DNA from: Pantoea allii
GTDB taxonomy: Bacteria; Pseudomonadota; Gammaproteobacteria; Enterobacterales; Enterobacteriaceae
Assembly: GCF_002307475.1 (NCBI RefSeq)
Contig: NZ_NTMH01000029.1
Location: 1-64,000 of the forward strand
DNA length: 64,000 nt
Reading direction: 5' to 3'
The notes under the pieces were generated by a model. It saw nothing but the letters and a program-made list of their open reading frames with translations, had not been told where the DNA came from and did no database searches. The position numbers and the translations under genes are program-made. Shown piece after piece: positions 18,306 through 27,618 of the stretch (within the stretch, counting starts at the first letter, position 1; every line of letters starts with the position of its first letter).

Positions 18306-19256
18306 ATGCCGTTTGAATCTCGAGGATTACTGGCGATTGACAGACAAACCAGACGTGCGCTGTTCCTTGATCCCGATACCTTTGCGGTGAGTCAGGCCGT
18401 GGAGGTTATTCCCACGCGCCTGCACGAGCTGCTGATGCTGGCTCCCTGGGAGAAAGCTTTTCTTCCCCTGTACGGCGACGATATGGGCGGAGAATTGCCG
18501 CATCCGGGCCATAAAGTGGCGGTGATTGATTTACGGCAGCGGGCGATCAACGCGTATATCGACCTGTCGCCGTCAAAAGCGCCGCACAGTGGTCAGTTGG
18601 GGCGCGACGGCAAAGTGTACCTTTGTTGTGAAAATCCTACGGCGGTGGTGGTCATCGATCCGCAAACGCATCGTGTTGAAAAGACCATTCCTGTTCCGCT
18701 TGATAATACTCACCGCCTGACGCTTTCTCCCAGCGGGCGCAAACTGTTTACCGACAATGAGCAGGACGCCACCATAACCGTGGTGGACTTATGTGAGGCG
18801 GAAGGGCGGGTAATTGATACCATCCTGATGCCCGGCCCGGTTTCGGGTCTTACTGCATCCCCCAAGCATCCTTATCTCATCGCCAGCGCAGCCGATGTGC
18901 CGCTGCTTTACGTGGTCGATCGTCAAAGCCATCGCATCCGCCAACGGCTGGCGCTTCCCGGCCATCAGCAGCCCTGCCAGAAGGTTCGCTTTAGCCCGGA
19001 TGGTGACTATTTGATGGCAATCGGGCATCAGGAGCCGATCGTGACGCTTTTTGATGAGTTGCTGAATCCTGTGGGGCAGGTAGCCCTGACTCGTCAGCCG
19101 CTGGATGGCTGTTTCAGCCCGGATAAGAAACGGTTACTGATTACCCATGCTGATAACCAGACCCTGAGTGTCATTGACCTGGCGCAGAAGACGGTCATAG
19201 CGACCACTGATGTGGGCGCGGGCTATGAAACGCTAAGTTACTTTCAAATCGGCTAG
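18306..19256 (+). CDS. YncE-like beta-propeller protein (cytoplasmic)
   Basis: 316 residues made of repeated blades of about 42 residues with the pattern V-x-VID-x2-T/R-x-V-x3-I (for example VVVIDPQTHRVEKTI and LSVIDLAQKTVIAT) and interblade SPxG/SPDG turns. This is the YVTN/lactonase-like seven-bladed propeller family. It lacks a signal peptide, unlike periplasmic YncE. Function is unknown; a scaffold or a lactonase are possibilities. The start ATG has AAAAAGGAGATG directly upstream. Its stop overlaps the convergent phosphatase gene by 4 bp. Confidence 0.75.
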   Translation: MPFESRGLLAIDRQTRRALFLDPDTFAVSQAVEVIPTRLHELLMLAPWEKAFLPLYGDDMGGELPHPGHKVAVIDLRQRAINAYIDLSPSKAPHSGQLGRDGKVYLCCENPTAVVVIDPQTHRVEKTIPVPLDNTHRLTLSPSGRKLFTDNEQDATITVVDLCEAEGRVIDTILMPGPVSGLTASPKHPYLIASAADVPLLYVVDRQSHRIRQRLALPGHQQPCQKVRFSPDGDYLMAIGHQEPIVTLFDELLNPVGQVALTRQPLDGCFSPDKKRLLITHADNQTLSVIDLAQKTVIATTDVGAGYETLSYFQIG

Positions 19257-19807
19257 ATAAAAGGGCGATGGTAAATGGCCGAGCTCCAGTGTCGGCTGCT
19301 GGCGTGTTTCTCTGCTTGCCAGCCGCGTTTGCGCAGTTCGCGGGCAATCATTTTATTCATAATGCCGTGGCCCAGCAGCAGAACGGTGCCCTGCTGCGAC
19401 AGGACGATCAACCTGTCTGCGGCACGTGAGGCACGGGCGCGGGCATGCTGTAGCGACTCGGTTTCACCCGCATAGCCACAAAACCACATGGCGCGCAGGA
19501 TGGCCTGCCAGACAAAGGTCGGCAACTGGAGGCGGTCCGCCCGCAGTAAAGGAATGCCGACTTCACTGAACAGCGCATCAACGTGATGAGGGCGCAGCCC
19601 CAGGCGCTCCAGCGAAGAGTGGGCGCGAGGTAAAGGACTGCAGACGACAACCGCCGCTTTGCTGGCGATGTTGATGCTGCGATCCGGCGGCCCGTCGCTG
19701 ACCAGCGAAAGATCATAGGCTTCGCACCAGTCCGCCAGCCCCTGTGCGCTTAAGCGCCGGGCAAAAGGGTGGTCAGGTTTACCGTGCCGCATCAGGATAA
19801 TGGTCAT
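19253..19807 (-). CDS. Histidine phosphatase (phosphoglycerate-mutase-like) family protein
   Basis: 184 residues. The catalytic RHG motif is at residues 7-9 (ILMRHGKPDHP), and the second catalytic His lies in LLLGHGIMNK near residue 147. The fold is that of branch-1 histidine phosphatases (SixA, CobC, GpmB-like). The substrate cannot be told. It is a monocistronic gene, convergent with the propeller gene. Confidence 0.8.
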   Translation of the reverse strand: MTIILMRHGKPDHPFARRLSAQGLADWCEAYDLSLVSDGPPDRSINIASKAAVVVCSPLPRAHSSLERLGLRPHHVDALFSEVGIPLLRADRLQLPTFVWQAILRAMWFCGYAGETESLQHARARASRAADRLIVLSQQGTVLLLGHGIMNKMIARELRKRGWQAEKHASSRHWSSAIYHRPFI

Positions 19808-20110
19808 AATGGTTTAACGGCTTTCTCCAGTTTACGCGCCAGTCAGGTATAGCTGAGGTTGGATTCTGTGGCAATCGTTGTGTCTGTTGTCATCTGCCAG
19901 TCATACCGATGTGCGACAACAGCAGGCGATGAAAGATTCTGACAGCCAGTTTGGCTTAATGTTAAAAGAAAAGTGAACCTGGTACCTTTTTATGCTGTTT
20001 TTCTGTGCGTCAGGTCGTGATTAACCACCTGATTTTGCGTTGAAAACGGTATATTAGCGAAACTTGATACTAAAGAAAATCTAACAAATTTTCCGAATAG
20101 CTATTGATTT

Positions 20111-20126
20111 ATCTACGCGCGTAGAT
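20111..20126. promoter_or_regulatory. LacI-type operator (16-bp perfect palindrome)
   Basis: ATCTACGCGCGTAGAT is perfectly symmetric with a central CG, the shape bound by LacI/GalR-family repressors. It lies 267 bp upstream of the MHS transporter start in a 585-bp leader region, and a LacI regulator is encoded in the same cluster. The rest of that region holds no gene. Confidence 0.65.
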
Positions 20127-20392
20127 ACACTAGCTTCCAGTGATTGCTCTCGGTGCTCGATGCACGGTAGGCCGATCGAGGAACAAGTTACATTCGCCAG
20201 ATTTATACGACCGCTGAAATATACAGCGGCGAAGCTCGCGATACTGCGGATTCCAACACCAGGGAATCTTTAACTTTCCTTTCATCATGGTTAGCCAACT
20301 GAATGTCGCCACCGGGGCGTTCTGCTTGTAGTCAGGGAACCGTCTCTCGGAATGGCATTTATCGAACTGCATATTTTCAAGGGACAGCGTTT

Positions 20393-21787
20393 ATGACGGC
20401 ACAGCATTCCGTTACGCAGCAGGCATCACAGCCTTCTACCTCCGCCGCAGATGAGCGGTTTAACACCTCAGCCGGCCGCAAAGACTTCTGGCGCGCGACG
20501 GTTTCTTGCTGGTTAGGAACGGCAATGGAGTATGCGGATTTCGCACTCTATGGCCTGGCCGCTGGCATTATCTTTGGTGACGTTTTCTTTCCTGAACAAA
20601 CGCCGACTATGGCGCTGCTGGCCAGTTTTGCGACCTGGTCAGTTGGCTTTATTGCCCGTCCCATTGGTGCCTTATTTTTTGGCTGGCTCGGCGATCGTAA
20701 AGGCCGCAAAGTCGTCATGGTGACCACCATTATTCTGATGGGGGCGTCCACAACCTTAATCGGCTTGATTCCCAGCTATGCTTCCATTGGTATCTGGGCG
20801 CCTGCCTGTCTGGTTTTGCTACGCTTCAGTCAGGGGTTTGGCGCAGGCGCAGAACTCTCCGGCGGTACTGTTATGCTGGGGGAATATGCCCCGGTTAAGC
20901 GTCGTGGTCTGGTGTCTTCGGTGATTGCACTCGGCTCTAACAGCGGTACGCTGCTGGCTTCGCTGGTGTGGTTGCTGGTGGTGCAGATGGACAAACAAAG
21001 CCTGCTGGAATGGGGATGGCGTATTCCGTTCCTGAGCAGCGCCGTGATCGCCCTGGTGGCGCTGTGGATTCGCCGTAACCTGCGTGAAACTCCCGTGTTC
21101 GAGCGCAAGAAAGCGCAATGGGCTGTTGAGCGCGCTGAGGTTATCGCCGCACAGCAGCCTGGCGTGGATACACGGCCCTTCTTTCAGCGAACCCGCGCGT
21201 TCTGGACTATGGTCGGCTTGCGTATTGGCGAAAACGGCCCCTCTTATCTGGCGCAGGGTTTTATCGTCGGGTATGTCGCTAAGGTCTTGATGGTCGATAA
21301 ATCCGTGCCCACGACGGCGGTGTTTATTGCCTCACTGCTCGGCTTCCTGATTATCCCACTGGCCGGCTGGCTGTCAGATCGCTTTGGTCGCCGGATCGTT
21401 TATCGGGTATTTTGCCTGCTACTGATGATCTATGCCTGGCCTGCCTTTACGCTGCTGGACACCCGAGAGCCGGCGATTGTCATCCCGGTTATCGTGGTGG
21501 GCATGGCGCTGGCTTCACTGGGCATCTTTGGCGTACAGGCGGCCTGGGGCGTAGAGCTGTTCGGGGTGAATCACCGTTATACCAAGATGGCGGTCGCGAA
21601 AGAGCTGGGCTCAATTATTTCTGGCGGCACCGCACCCCTGGTGGCGGCAGCGATGCTTTCGTACACCGGGCACTGGTGGTCCATCGCGATCTATTTCTCG
21701 GTGATGGCTTCCATTGGTTTCCTGACCACCTTTGTGGCACCGGAAACGCGCGGGCGCGATCTGAATCTGCCAGAGGATGCCATCTGA
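20393..21787 (+). CDS. MFS transporter, metabolite:H+ symporter (MHS) family
   Basis: 464 residues, about 12 membrane segments, GDRKGRK after helix 2 and SDRFGRR in the second half. It is a paralogue of the transporter at 6951-8348. It heads a cluster with a LacI regulator and a nucleoside hydrolase, so nucleosides or related compounds are likely cargo. The ATG at 20393 follows AAGGGACAG; the longer upstream frame has no start signal. Confidence 0.85.
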   Translation: MTAQHSVTQQASQPSTSAADERFNTSAGRKDFWRATVSCWLGTAMEYADFALYGLAAGIIFGDVFFPEQTPTMALLASFATWSVGFIARPIGALFFGWLGDRKGRKVVMVTTIILMGASTTLIGLIPSYASIGIWAPACLVLLRFSQGFGAGAELSGGTVMLGEYAPVKRRGLVSSVIALGSNSGTLLASLVWLLVVQMDKQSLLEWGWRIPFLSSAVIALVALWIRRNLRETPVFERKKAQWAVERAEVIAAQQPGVDTRPFFQRTRAFWTMVGLRIGENGPSYLAQGFIVGYVAKVLMVDKSVPTTAVFIASLLGFLIIPLAGWLSDRFGRRIVYRVFCLLLMIYAWPAFTLLDTREPAIVIPVIVVGMALASLGIFGVQAAWGVELFGVNHRYTKMAVAKELGSIISGGTAPLVAAAMLSYTGHWWSIAIYFSVMASIGFLTTFVAPETRGRDLNLPEDAI

Positions 21788-21833
21788 AAAAAATGATGTT
21801 ACACAGCAGGCGGCAATAGATGAGGAGGGCGAA

Positions 21834-22859
21834 GTGGCGAAACAGATAAAAACCACTGTGACGCGCAGCGACGTTGCAAAAGCCGCCGGGACATCGGTCG
21901 CGGTAGTGAGCTACGTCATTAATAACGGGCCGCGCCCTGTGGCGGACGCAACCCGACAGCGCGTGCTGGCCGCGATTGAACAGACCGGCTATCGCCCCAA
22001 TGCCGCCGCCCGTGCCCTGGCGTCAGGCAACACCAAAACCTTTGGTCTGGTGGTGCCGAACATCAGTAACCCCTTTGTCGCGTCCATGGCGCATATGTTG
22101 CTGCAGGAGTCGCTGAATCACGGTCACGTGATGTTGCTTGGCGATGCAGGCGACGTTCGCAAGCGGGAACTGGAGCTGATTCAGGGGCTGCTGAACCGCC
22201 AGGTTGACGGCCTGTTTTATAACAGCGTCGATCGCCATCCTTTCATCGATATCATCAAAGCCAGCGGGACACCGCTGGTAATGCTCGATCGGGTTGAAGC
22301 CCAGCCGGGCGTCAGCATGCTGCGGGTTGATGAGCGACAAGCGGCTTTTCAGGTGTGCTCACATTTACTGAGCCATGGTTATCAGCAGGTCGGCATGATT
22401 AGCGGACCGCTGGATATGCTTAATGCTCAGGATCGTATTCAGGGCTGGCGTGACGCGATGCAGGCACACGATCTGCCGGTTGATGAGTCACGGATTTTCC
22501 CTGCGACTTATACCCGTGAGGGCGGTTATCAGGCCGCGCTACGCATGATCCATCACCAACAGGTTCCCCGCGCGCTGTTTGCCAGCAATGAAGGCCAGGC
22601 TATTGGCTGTATCCGTGCTTTTAGTCAGCATGGCATTCGCGTGCCGGAGGACGTAGCGCTGGTCTGTTTTAACGGCACAGGACAGTCTGCCTACCATGTC
22701 CCGGCCTTAACGACGGTGCGCCAGCCGGTAAAAGATATGGCCCGCTGCGCTATCCATATGTTGAAAGAGTGGAATGGCGAGGCGCGCATCGAAGCGTTTC
22801 CGCACCATCTTGAAATTGGTGAATCTTGTGGCTGTCGGCCATCAGGCCAGAGTTTATAA
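21834..22859 (+). CDS. LacI/GalR-family transcriptional regulator
   Basis: 341 residues. N-terminal helix-turn-helix and hinge: TRSDVAKAAGTSVAVVSYVINN, then RVLAAIEQTGYRPNAAARALAS. The C-terminal part is a periplasmic-binding-protein-like effector domain (LVVPNISNPF onward), ending with a CGC motif. GTG at 21834 was chosen because GAGGAGGGCGAA precedes it; an ATG at 21777 overlaps the transporter stop and is less likely. It probably acts at the palindrome at 20111-20126 and responds to a nucleoside or its base. Confidence 0.88.
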   Translation: MAKQIKTTVTRSDVAKAAGTSVAVVSYVINNGPRPVADATRQRVLAAIEQTGYRPNAAARALASGNTKTFGLVVPNISNPFVASMAHMLLQESLNHGHVMLLGDAGDVRKRELELIQGLLNRQVDGLFYNSVDRHPFIDIIKASGTPLVMLDRVEAQPGVSMLRVDERQAAFQVCSHLLSHGYQQVGMISGPLDMLNAQDRIQGWRDAMQAHDLPVDESRIFPATYTREGGYQAALRMIHHQQVPRALFASNEGQAIGCIRAFSQHGIRVPEDVALVCFNGTGQSAYHVPALTTVRQPVKDMARCAIHMLKEWNGEARIEAFPHHLEIGESCGCRPSGQSL

Positions 22860-22867
22860 ACCAAATA

Positions 22868-23854
22868 ATGAAAAGACTGATTATTGATTGTGATCCGGGG
22901 AATGGGATTGCCGGGGCGAATACGGATGACGGCCTGGCACTTTCTCTGGCATTAGCCTCACCAGGGCTGTCGTTAGAGTTAATCACCACCGTTGCAGGGA
23001 ATACACCGAGCGAAGTGGGTGCTCGCGTCGCCAAAGATTTGGTCGCGCGGTTGGGATCGGCGATTCCTGTGGTGCAGGGTGCCCGTCAGGCATTGCATGA
23101 AGATCCTGCTCCCTGGCGTGAGGTGCTGGACAAACGGGTTGAACAGCTTGGCCTGATGTCATTATGGCAGGGCGTACCTCAGCCTGCGGCGCTACAGGCG
23201 GATGCAATGGATGCCGCGCAGGCGATGGGGCAACTCATCTGTGATAACCCAGGCGAGTTTACCCTGATTGCGATTGGTCCCCTGACCAATGTGGCGTTGG
23301 CGATGCAGCGTTTCCCCGCCATGGCGGAATCCGTGGCAGAGATCGTGATTATGGGCGGTGTTTTTGCTCTGGAAGATTACATCAAAGACACTAATTTTGG
23401 CATCGATCCCGACGCTGCACATCAGGTATTGCACAGCGGTGCAGCCATAACCCTGGTGCCGATGGATGTCACCACGCAAACCCTGCTGACGCAGGACGAT
23501 CTGACACGCATCACCCGTCGGGATCATCCGCTGACGCGCTTTGTGCATGATACCTTGCAGCCCTGGATCGCGTATTCGATGCAGACTCGCCACCTGGCCG
23601 GATGCTGGATTCATGATGCGCTGGTTGTCGCCTGGCTGCTTAACCAGCGCGTGGCATGGGGAACGGATTACCGCGTCGATATTGAGCTTCGTCCGGGCGC
23701 CACGCGCGGTAAAACCTGGCGCTACCGTCAGCCCCTGCGGCTGGACGTCGGGATTCCACCTGACAGCGGCGCGCGGGTGCACGTTCTGCACAGCGTTGAC
23801 AATGCGCTCCTGCTGTCAATCATTGAGCACGCTTTTAACCAACTCCCCGGCTAA
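22868..23854 (+). CDS. Nucleoside hydrolase (IunH superfamily)
   Basis: 328 residues. It should cleave N-glycosidic bonds of nucleosides, releasing base and ribose. The calcium-binding N-terminal motif reads DCDPGNGIAGANTDD instead of the shorter DTDPGxDD of RihA/B/C, as in one branch of the family. The later metal ligand and catalytic His region is LAGCWIHDALVVAWLL. Eight bp after the LacI gene, so probably cotranscribed. Substrate range (purine or pyrimidine) cannot be read from sequence. Confidence 0.87.
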   Translation: MKRLIIDCDPGNGIAGANTDDGLALSLALASPGLSLELITTVAGNTPSEVGARVAKDLVARLGSAIPVVQGARQALHEDPAPWREVLDKRVEQLGLMSLWQGVPQPAALQADAMDAAQAMGQLICDNPGEFTLIAIGPLTNVALAMQRFPAMAESVAEIVIMGGVFALEDYIKDTNFGIDPDAAHQVLHSGAAITLVPMDVTTQTLLTQDDLTRITRRDHPLTRFVHDTLQPWIAYSMQTRHLAGCWIHDALVVAWLLNQRVAWGTDYRVDIELRPGATRGKTWRYRQPLRLDVGIPPDSGARVHVLHSVDNALLLSIIEHAFNQLPG

Positions 23855-23973
23855 CCCACAGGCGATACGTCGCCTGTCCTCTTTCCGTTCCTCTTCTCTC
23901 CCTCGTCAGACATGCTTTCTTACAGCCTGATCCACTGCCTGACAATTGCGCGGTACGCTCTCCCCATAAACAT

Positions 23974-23983
23974 GATGTATACA
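23974..23983. promoter_or_regulatory. Short palindrome upstream of the SHS transporter gene
   Basis: ATGTATACAT inside a longer imperfect dyad, 85 bp before the transporter start. TGTATACA cores occur in several GntR-type operators, but no partner regulator lies next to it. Confidence 0.3.
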
Positions 23984-24067
23984 TTTGATTAACAATCACA
24001 TCACTCTCCGACAGCGACCAGGAACGTTATGGACGATGCGCCAGAGTGTCTCAGAGAGGAGACTTCT

Positions 24068-25288
24068 ATGCTTGACTGGACATCGACCCAGCGCAATGTG
24101 GCTTTCGCCTGTTTTGCCAGTTGGACGCTGGACGCTTTCGATTTTTTTATTCTGGTGTTTGTACTGAGTAATCTGGCTCAGTACTTCCATAATTCCGTCA
24201 CCGATGTGTCTGTCGCCATTATGCTGACGCTGGCGGTACGCCCGATTGGCGCGCTGCTGTTTGGGCGGATGGCGGAGAAATATGGTCGCAAGCCCATTTT
24301 GATGCTGAATATTGTCTTTTTCTCCCTGTTCGAACTGCTGTCCGCCTGGTCACCCACCTTCGGCGCGTTTCTGGCGTTTCGCATTTTCTATGGTATTGCC
24401 ATGGGGGGAATTTGGGGCGTGGCGTCATCGCTGGCGATGGAAACCATTCCCGACCGTTCTCGCGGCCTGATGTCGGGCCTTTTCCAGGCGGGTTATCCCT
24501 GTGGTTATCTGCTGGCGTCTGTCGTCTTTGGCTTATTCTTTAATGCGGTGGGCTGGCGCGGCATGTTTCTCATCGGTGCCATTCCCATTCTGCTGTTGCC
24601 TTTTATCTATTTCAAAGTGCCTGAATCGCCCGTCTGGCTGGCGGCGCGTGAGCGCAAAGAGAGCAGTGCGTTGATGCCGATACTGCGTCAGCACTGGAAA
24701 ATATGCATCTACATGGTGCTGTTGATGGCCTGTTTTAACTTCTTCAGCCACGGCACGCAGGACCTTTATCCGACCTTCCTGAAAGTACAGCACCAGTTTG
24801 ATGCCCACACCGTGAGTATCATCGCGATCAGCTATAACATCGCAGCCATGCTGGGCGGCATCTTCTTTGGCACGCTGTCAGAACGCATTGGTCGCAAAAA
24901 AGCCATTATTATTGCGGCGTTGCTGACGCTGCCGGTGCTGCCGCTGTGGGCATTTTCCACTGGCTCCTGGACCATCGGGCTTGGCGCGTTTTTGATGCAG
25001 TTTATGGTACAGGGCGCATGGGGCGTGATACCGACTTACCTGAACGAACTGGTGCCGGGGAATGCAAGAGCGGTATTGCCCGGCTTTGTATATCAGTTGG
25101 GCAATCTTATTGCATCAGTCAACGCCACGCTGCAGTCGCGTATTGCTGAAGCCCACGGCGGCAATTATGGGCTTGGCATGGCGATTGTGGCGGGAACCGT
25201 GGCGGTGCTGATTTGCGTGTTTGTCGCCTTTGGTCGCGAAACGCGTGGAATAAAAATTTCCGGCGTTACGGCAAAGCAGCCGCATTAA
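24068..25288 (+). CDS. MFS transporter, SHS (sialate/lactate:H+ symporter) family
   Basis: 406 residues, about 12 membrane segments. The opening FASWTLDAFDFFIL, the GRMAEKYGRKP loop and the R-x-FYGI-x-MGG-x-WGV segment are characteristic of the SHS family that includes NanT and yeast Jen1. Cargo is probably a monocarboxylate or sugar acid. The ATG at 24068 follows GAGAGGAGA. It may belong with the nucleoside hydrolase cluster, but the 213-bp gap suggests its own promoter. Confidence 0.82.
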   Translation: MLDWTSTQRNVAFACFASWTLDAFDFFILVFVLSNLAQYFHNSVTDVSVAIMLTLAVRPIGALLFGRMAEKYGRKPILMLNIVFFSLFELLSAWSPTFGAFLAFRIFYGIAMGGIWGVASSLAMETIPDRSRGLMSGLFQAGYPCGYLLASVVFGLFFNAVGWRGMFLIGAIPILLLPFIYFKVPESPVWLAARERKESSALMPILRQHWKICIYMVLLMACFNFFSHGTQDLYPTFLKVQHQFDAHTVSIIAISYNIAAMLGGIFFGTLSERIGRKKAIIIAALLTLPVLPLWAFSTGSWTIGLGAFLMQFMVQGAWGVIPTYLNELVPGNARAVLPGFVYQLGNLIASVNATLQSRIAEAHGGNYGLGMAIVAGTVAVLICVFVAFGRETRGIKISGVTAKQPH

Positions 25289-25749
25289 TGCGTTTCACAG
25301 ACATCCACCCATTTTGCCGCAGTGAGTTCAGCCATCAGCTGCGGCGAAATGCGTACGGCACTGTGAACCGCGCCTGCTGCGGGCAAGACTTCATCAAAGC
25401 TTTTTAACGAGATATCACAATAAACGGTCACCGGGTTTTCCAGGCCAAAGGGACAAACCCCGCCGACGGGATGCCCGGTCCAGTTAATCACTTCGTCCAC
25501 GCTTAACATCCGCGCTTTGGCACCCAGAACCGCTTTTAGTTTGCGGTTATCTAACCGCGCATCGCCACGGGTTACCACCAGGATCACCTCATTCTTCACC
25601 TTAAGTGACAGGGTCTTGGCAATTTGTCCCGGTGTCACACCGTGAACGCGAGCCGCCATTTCTACCGTTGCCGTACTGTAGGGCATCTCAATGATGTCGA
25701 TTTCCGGCGCACGCTCGGCAAAAAACTGGCGTACAGACTCCAGGCTCAT
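25285..25749 (-). CDS. YbaK/EbsC-family aminoacyl-tRNA deacylase
   Basis: 154 residues, a single editing domain of the YbaK/ProXp superfamily, which removes wrongly attached amino acids from tRNA in trans. It has the family features: a conserved lysine in TPGQIAKTLSLKV, the PVGGVCPFGL loop, and a C-terminal region with RISP. The exact mischarged tRNA is not predictable. The start at 25749 follows GGAGATAAAA; a longer start at 25788 lacks this signal. The stop overlaps the convergent transporter stop by 4 bp. Confidence 0.8.
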   Translation of the reverse strand: MSLESVRQFFAERAPEIDIIEMPYSTATVEMAARVHGVTPGQIAKTLSLKVKNEVILVVTRGDARLDNRKLKAVLGAKARMLSVDEVINWTGHPVGGVCPFGLENPVTVYCDISLKSFDEVLPAAGAVHSAVRISPQLMAELTAAKWVDVCETH

Positions 25750-25962
25750 TTTTATCTCCATGCTAATCGAAGGCGTAAAAATTGCCACAAGCCTGCAAGG
25801 GTGTAAACGAGATAGCGAAATAATAGGTAACAGAATGCATAGCGGCGATGAAAGTCAGGAGACCGCGGGGGAAAAACAGGGTGAGGGGAAAAGGCGGGTG
25901 CGTTTTTTTTCAGCGCATTATCGGGAGTGGACGCCGGATAACATCGCTATCCGGCGCGCCTT

Positions 25963-27060
25963 TTATATGACTTCAGTTGCCGTGGTGCTGGCGATGCCGG
26001 GAAGATCTTCCCAGGCCAGAATCGTATTTCGTCCCTGATTTTTCGCCACGTATAATGCACGGTCCGCATTCGCTACCGCCTGGTCAAATTCATTATCGTA
26101 AATGGGCGCAATACCGGCACTAATGGTGACGTGGGTAGAAACACGTTCATTAAACAAATGCGGTATTTCCAGGTTCACTACATATTGGCGGATGCGTTCA
26201 GCCAGCTTCATGGCGATGGAGGCGTTAACATTGGTCATTAATACTAAAAACTCCTCACCGCCGTAGCGTGTTACCACATCGCGTGAGCGTACGGCGTCAC
26301 GAATGGCAACGGAAACCCGAGCCAGCGCCTGGTCACCCATGGCATGACCATAATTATCGTTGTAAGCCTTAAAATGGTCGATATCCAGCAGCAAGACATA
26401 ATGACTGCCGGCATGATTATCCAGAATGTTATCAAGGCGATTCTTTAGCCCACGCCGGTTATATAAGCCGGTTAAAGGATCGAGCATACTGAGATCGCTA
26501 AACGACTCTTTTTCTTCATACAGTTGATACATTAAGCGCAGCGTAAAATCTTCAGAGCGGCGGCGCATCAGATGCTGCAGTGAAAAGCCAATCAACGGCA
26601 GGGCAATAGTCAATAAAATCAATGGCAAATGCTGTCCGTGGTCCAGCAACAGCACGGTTAGCATTGACGGCGTAATGTGCAGGCAGAACGCCACCAAATA
26701 ATCACTGAGTGCAATGGCGCTGATAAAGAAAACGCACAGCAAACTGACAATCAAAAAAAATCCATCATTAAATAAAACACAATGATAGCGATCCTGAATA
26801 TGCCATGCCCACAATCCCCCTAAGATGAGCGCAACGGGATTTAGCAGGGGTAATTTTAGTTTAGTTTTTATTAAACAGGTGCTCAGCATCGTCATGCTAA
26901 AGAACGCCACTATCATCACCGGCAACGTGGCCTGTGATTCACTGTTTTCCGCCAAAGGGAGCAGACAAAATAGCGAAACGGATGCGTTTAAAAACAAAAA
27001 GAGCATCAGCGACAGGCGGTATTTGCTGTGTTTCAATTCATCATAAGATTCTATTTTCAT
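25963..27060 (-). CDS. Membrane diguanylate cyclase (GGDEF domain)
   Basis: 365 residues. Several transmembrane helices span about residues 15-190, followed by a GGDEF domain (about 200-355) with the active motif GGEEF. An inhibitory I-site, RSRD, lies exactly five residues before it (RSRD-VVTRY-GGEEF). It should therefore make cyclic di-GMP from two GTP with product feedback. The N-terminal part is a plain multi-helix membrane sensor without a recognised named domain. It is monocistronic. Confidence 0.9.
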   Translation of the reverse strand: MKIESYDELKHSKYRLSLMLFLFLNASVSLFCLLPLAENSESQATLPVMIVAFFSMTMLSTCLIKTKLKLPLLNPVALILGGLWAWHIQDRYHCVLFNDGFFLIVSLLCVFFISAIALSDYLVAFCLHITPSMLTVLLLDHGQHLPLILLTIALPLIGFSLQHLMRRRSEDFTLRLMYQLYEEKESFSDLSMLDPLTGLYNRRGLKNRLDNILDNHAGSHYVLLLDIDHFKAYNDNYGHAMGDQALARVSVAIRDAVRSRDVVTRYGGEEFLVLMTNVNASIAMKLAERIRQYVVNLEIPHLFNERVSTHVTISAGIAPIYDNEFDQAVANADRALYVAKNQGRNTILAWEDLPGIASTTATEVI

Positions 27061-27229
27061 TATTCATACTCGTGACAGCCCTGAAATAACAAAGCAAAAA
27101 CCGGCGCATGATTTCGGCCGGTCGACAGACGTTATATTGATGTTATAAAGAATGTAGTCGGTCGCAATTTAGCATTTTCTTGTTTAACTGTCATCTTCCT
27201 GCCTGCCTGTAAAAAAACAAGCTGAAAAT

Positions 27230-27267
27230 TGAGAATGATTATCATATGCTAATGGGAATGGTTATCA
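27230..27267. promoter_or_regulatory. Two tandem Fur boxes
   Basis: TGAGAATGATTATCA (27230-27244) matches the 7-1-7 Fur motif TGATAATNATTATCA at all but one position. TGGGAATGGTTATCA (27253-27267) matches with three differences. The 23-bp spacing puts both on the same DNA face. They lie 48 bp or more upstream of the yjjZ-like gene. Confidence 0.8.
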
Positions 27268-27314
27268 TATCGACCACTGGCAGAACGGTTCACTGACGGG
27301 CAAGGGGGAAGGCG

Positions 27315-27551
27315 ATGGGCGGTTTAAAACTGGATAGTGCATGGGGAAGCATGCTGGCATGTGCAGCAATACCGGCAATAACATTCTGGCAGCCCAGCTT
27401 TGAGCAGTGGCGGGGCGTGATGCTGCTCGCATTGCTGCTGACATTGTTCATGCTGTTTAATCAGCGCATGCGGCACTATGTCTTGCTGCCTTCCTGTCTG
27501 GCGCTGGCAGGCGGACTCGCGGCGATAGGCGTAAAATTTACCGGTCTGTAG
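27315..27551 (+). CDS. yjjZ: Small membrane protein, DUF1435 (YjjZ-like)
   Basis: 78 residues, two to three hydrophobic helices. The segment MRHYVLLPSCLALAGG closely matches E. coli YjjZ. Function unknown. The start ATG follows GGGGGAAGGCG. As I recall, in E. coli this gene follows fhuF near the leu tRNA genes; here fhuF is absent and the gene sits directly behind two Fur boxes, so iron-repressed expression is likely. Confidence 0.75.
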   Translation: MGGLKLDSAWGSMLACAAIPAITFWQPSFEQWRGVMLLALLLTLFMLFNQRMRHYVLLPSCLALAGGLAAIGVKFTGL

Positions 27552-27618
27552 TTGGGATTTTAAAACGATGATGCAGGGGGGAGAAACAAGGTGGAAACAG
27601 CGGTGGAGAGGACAACGT

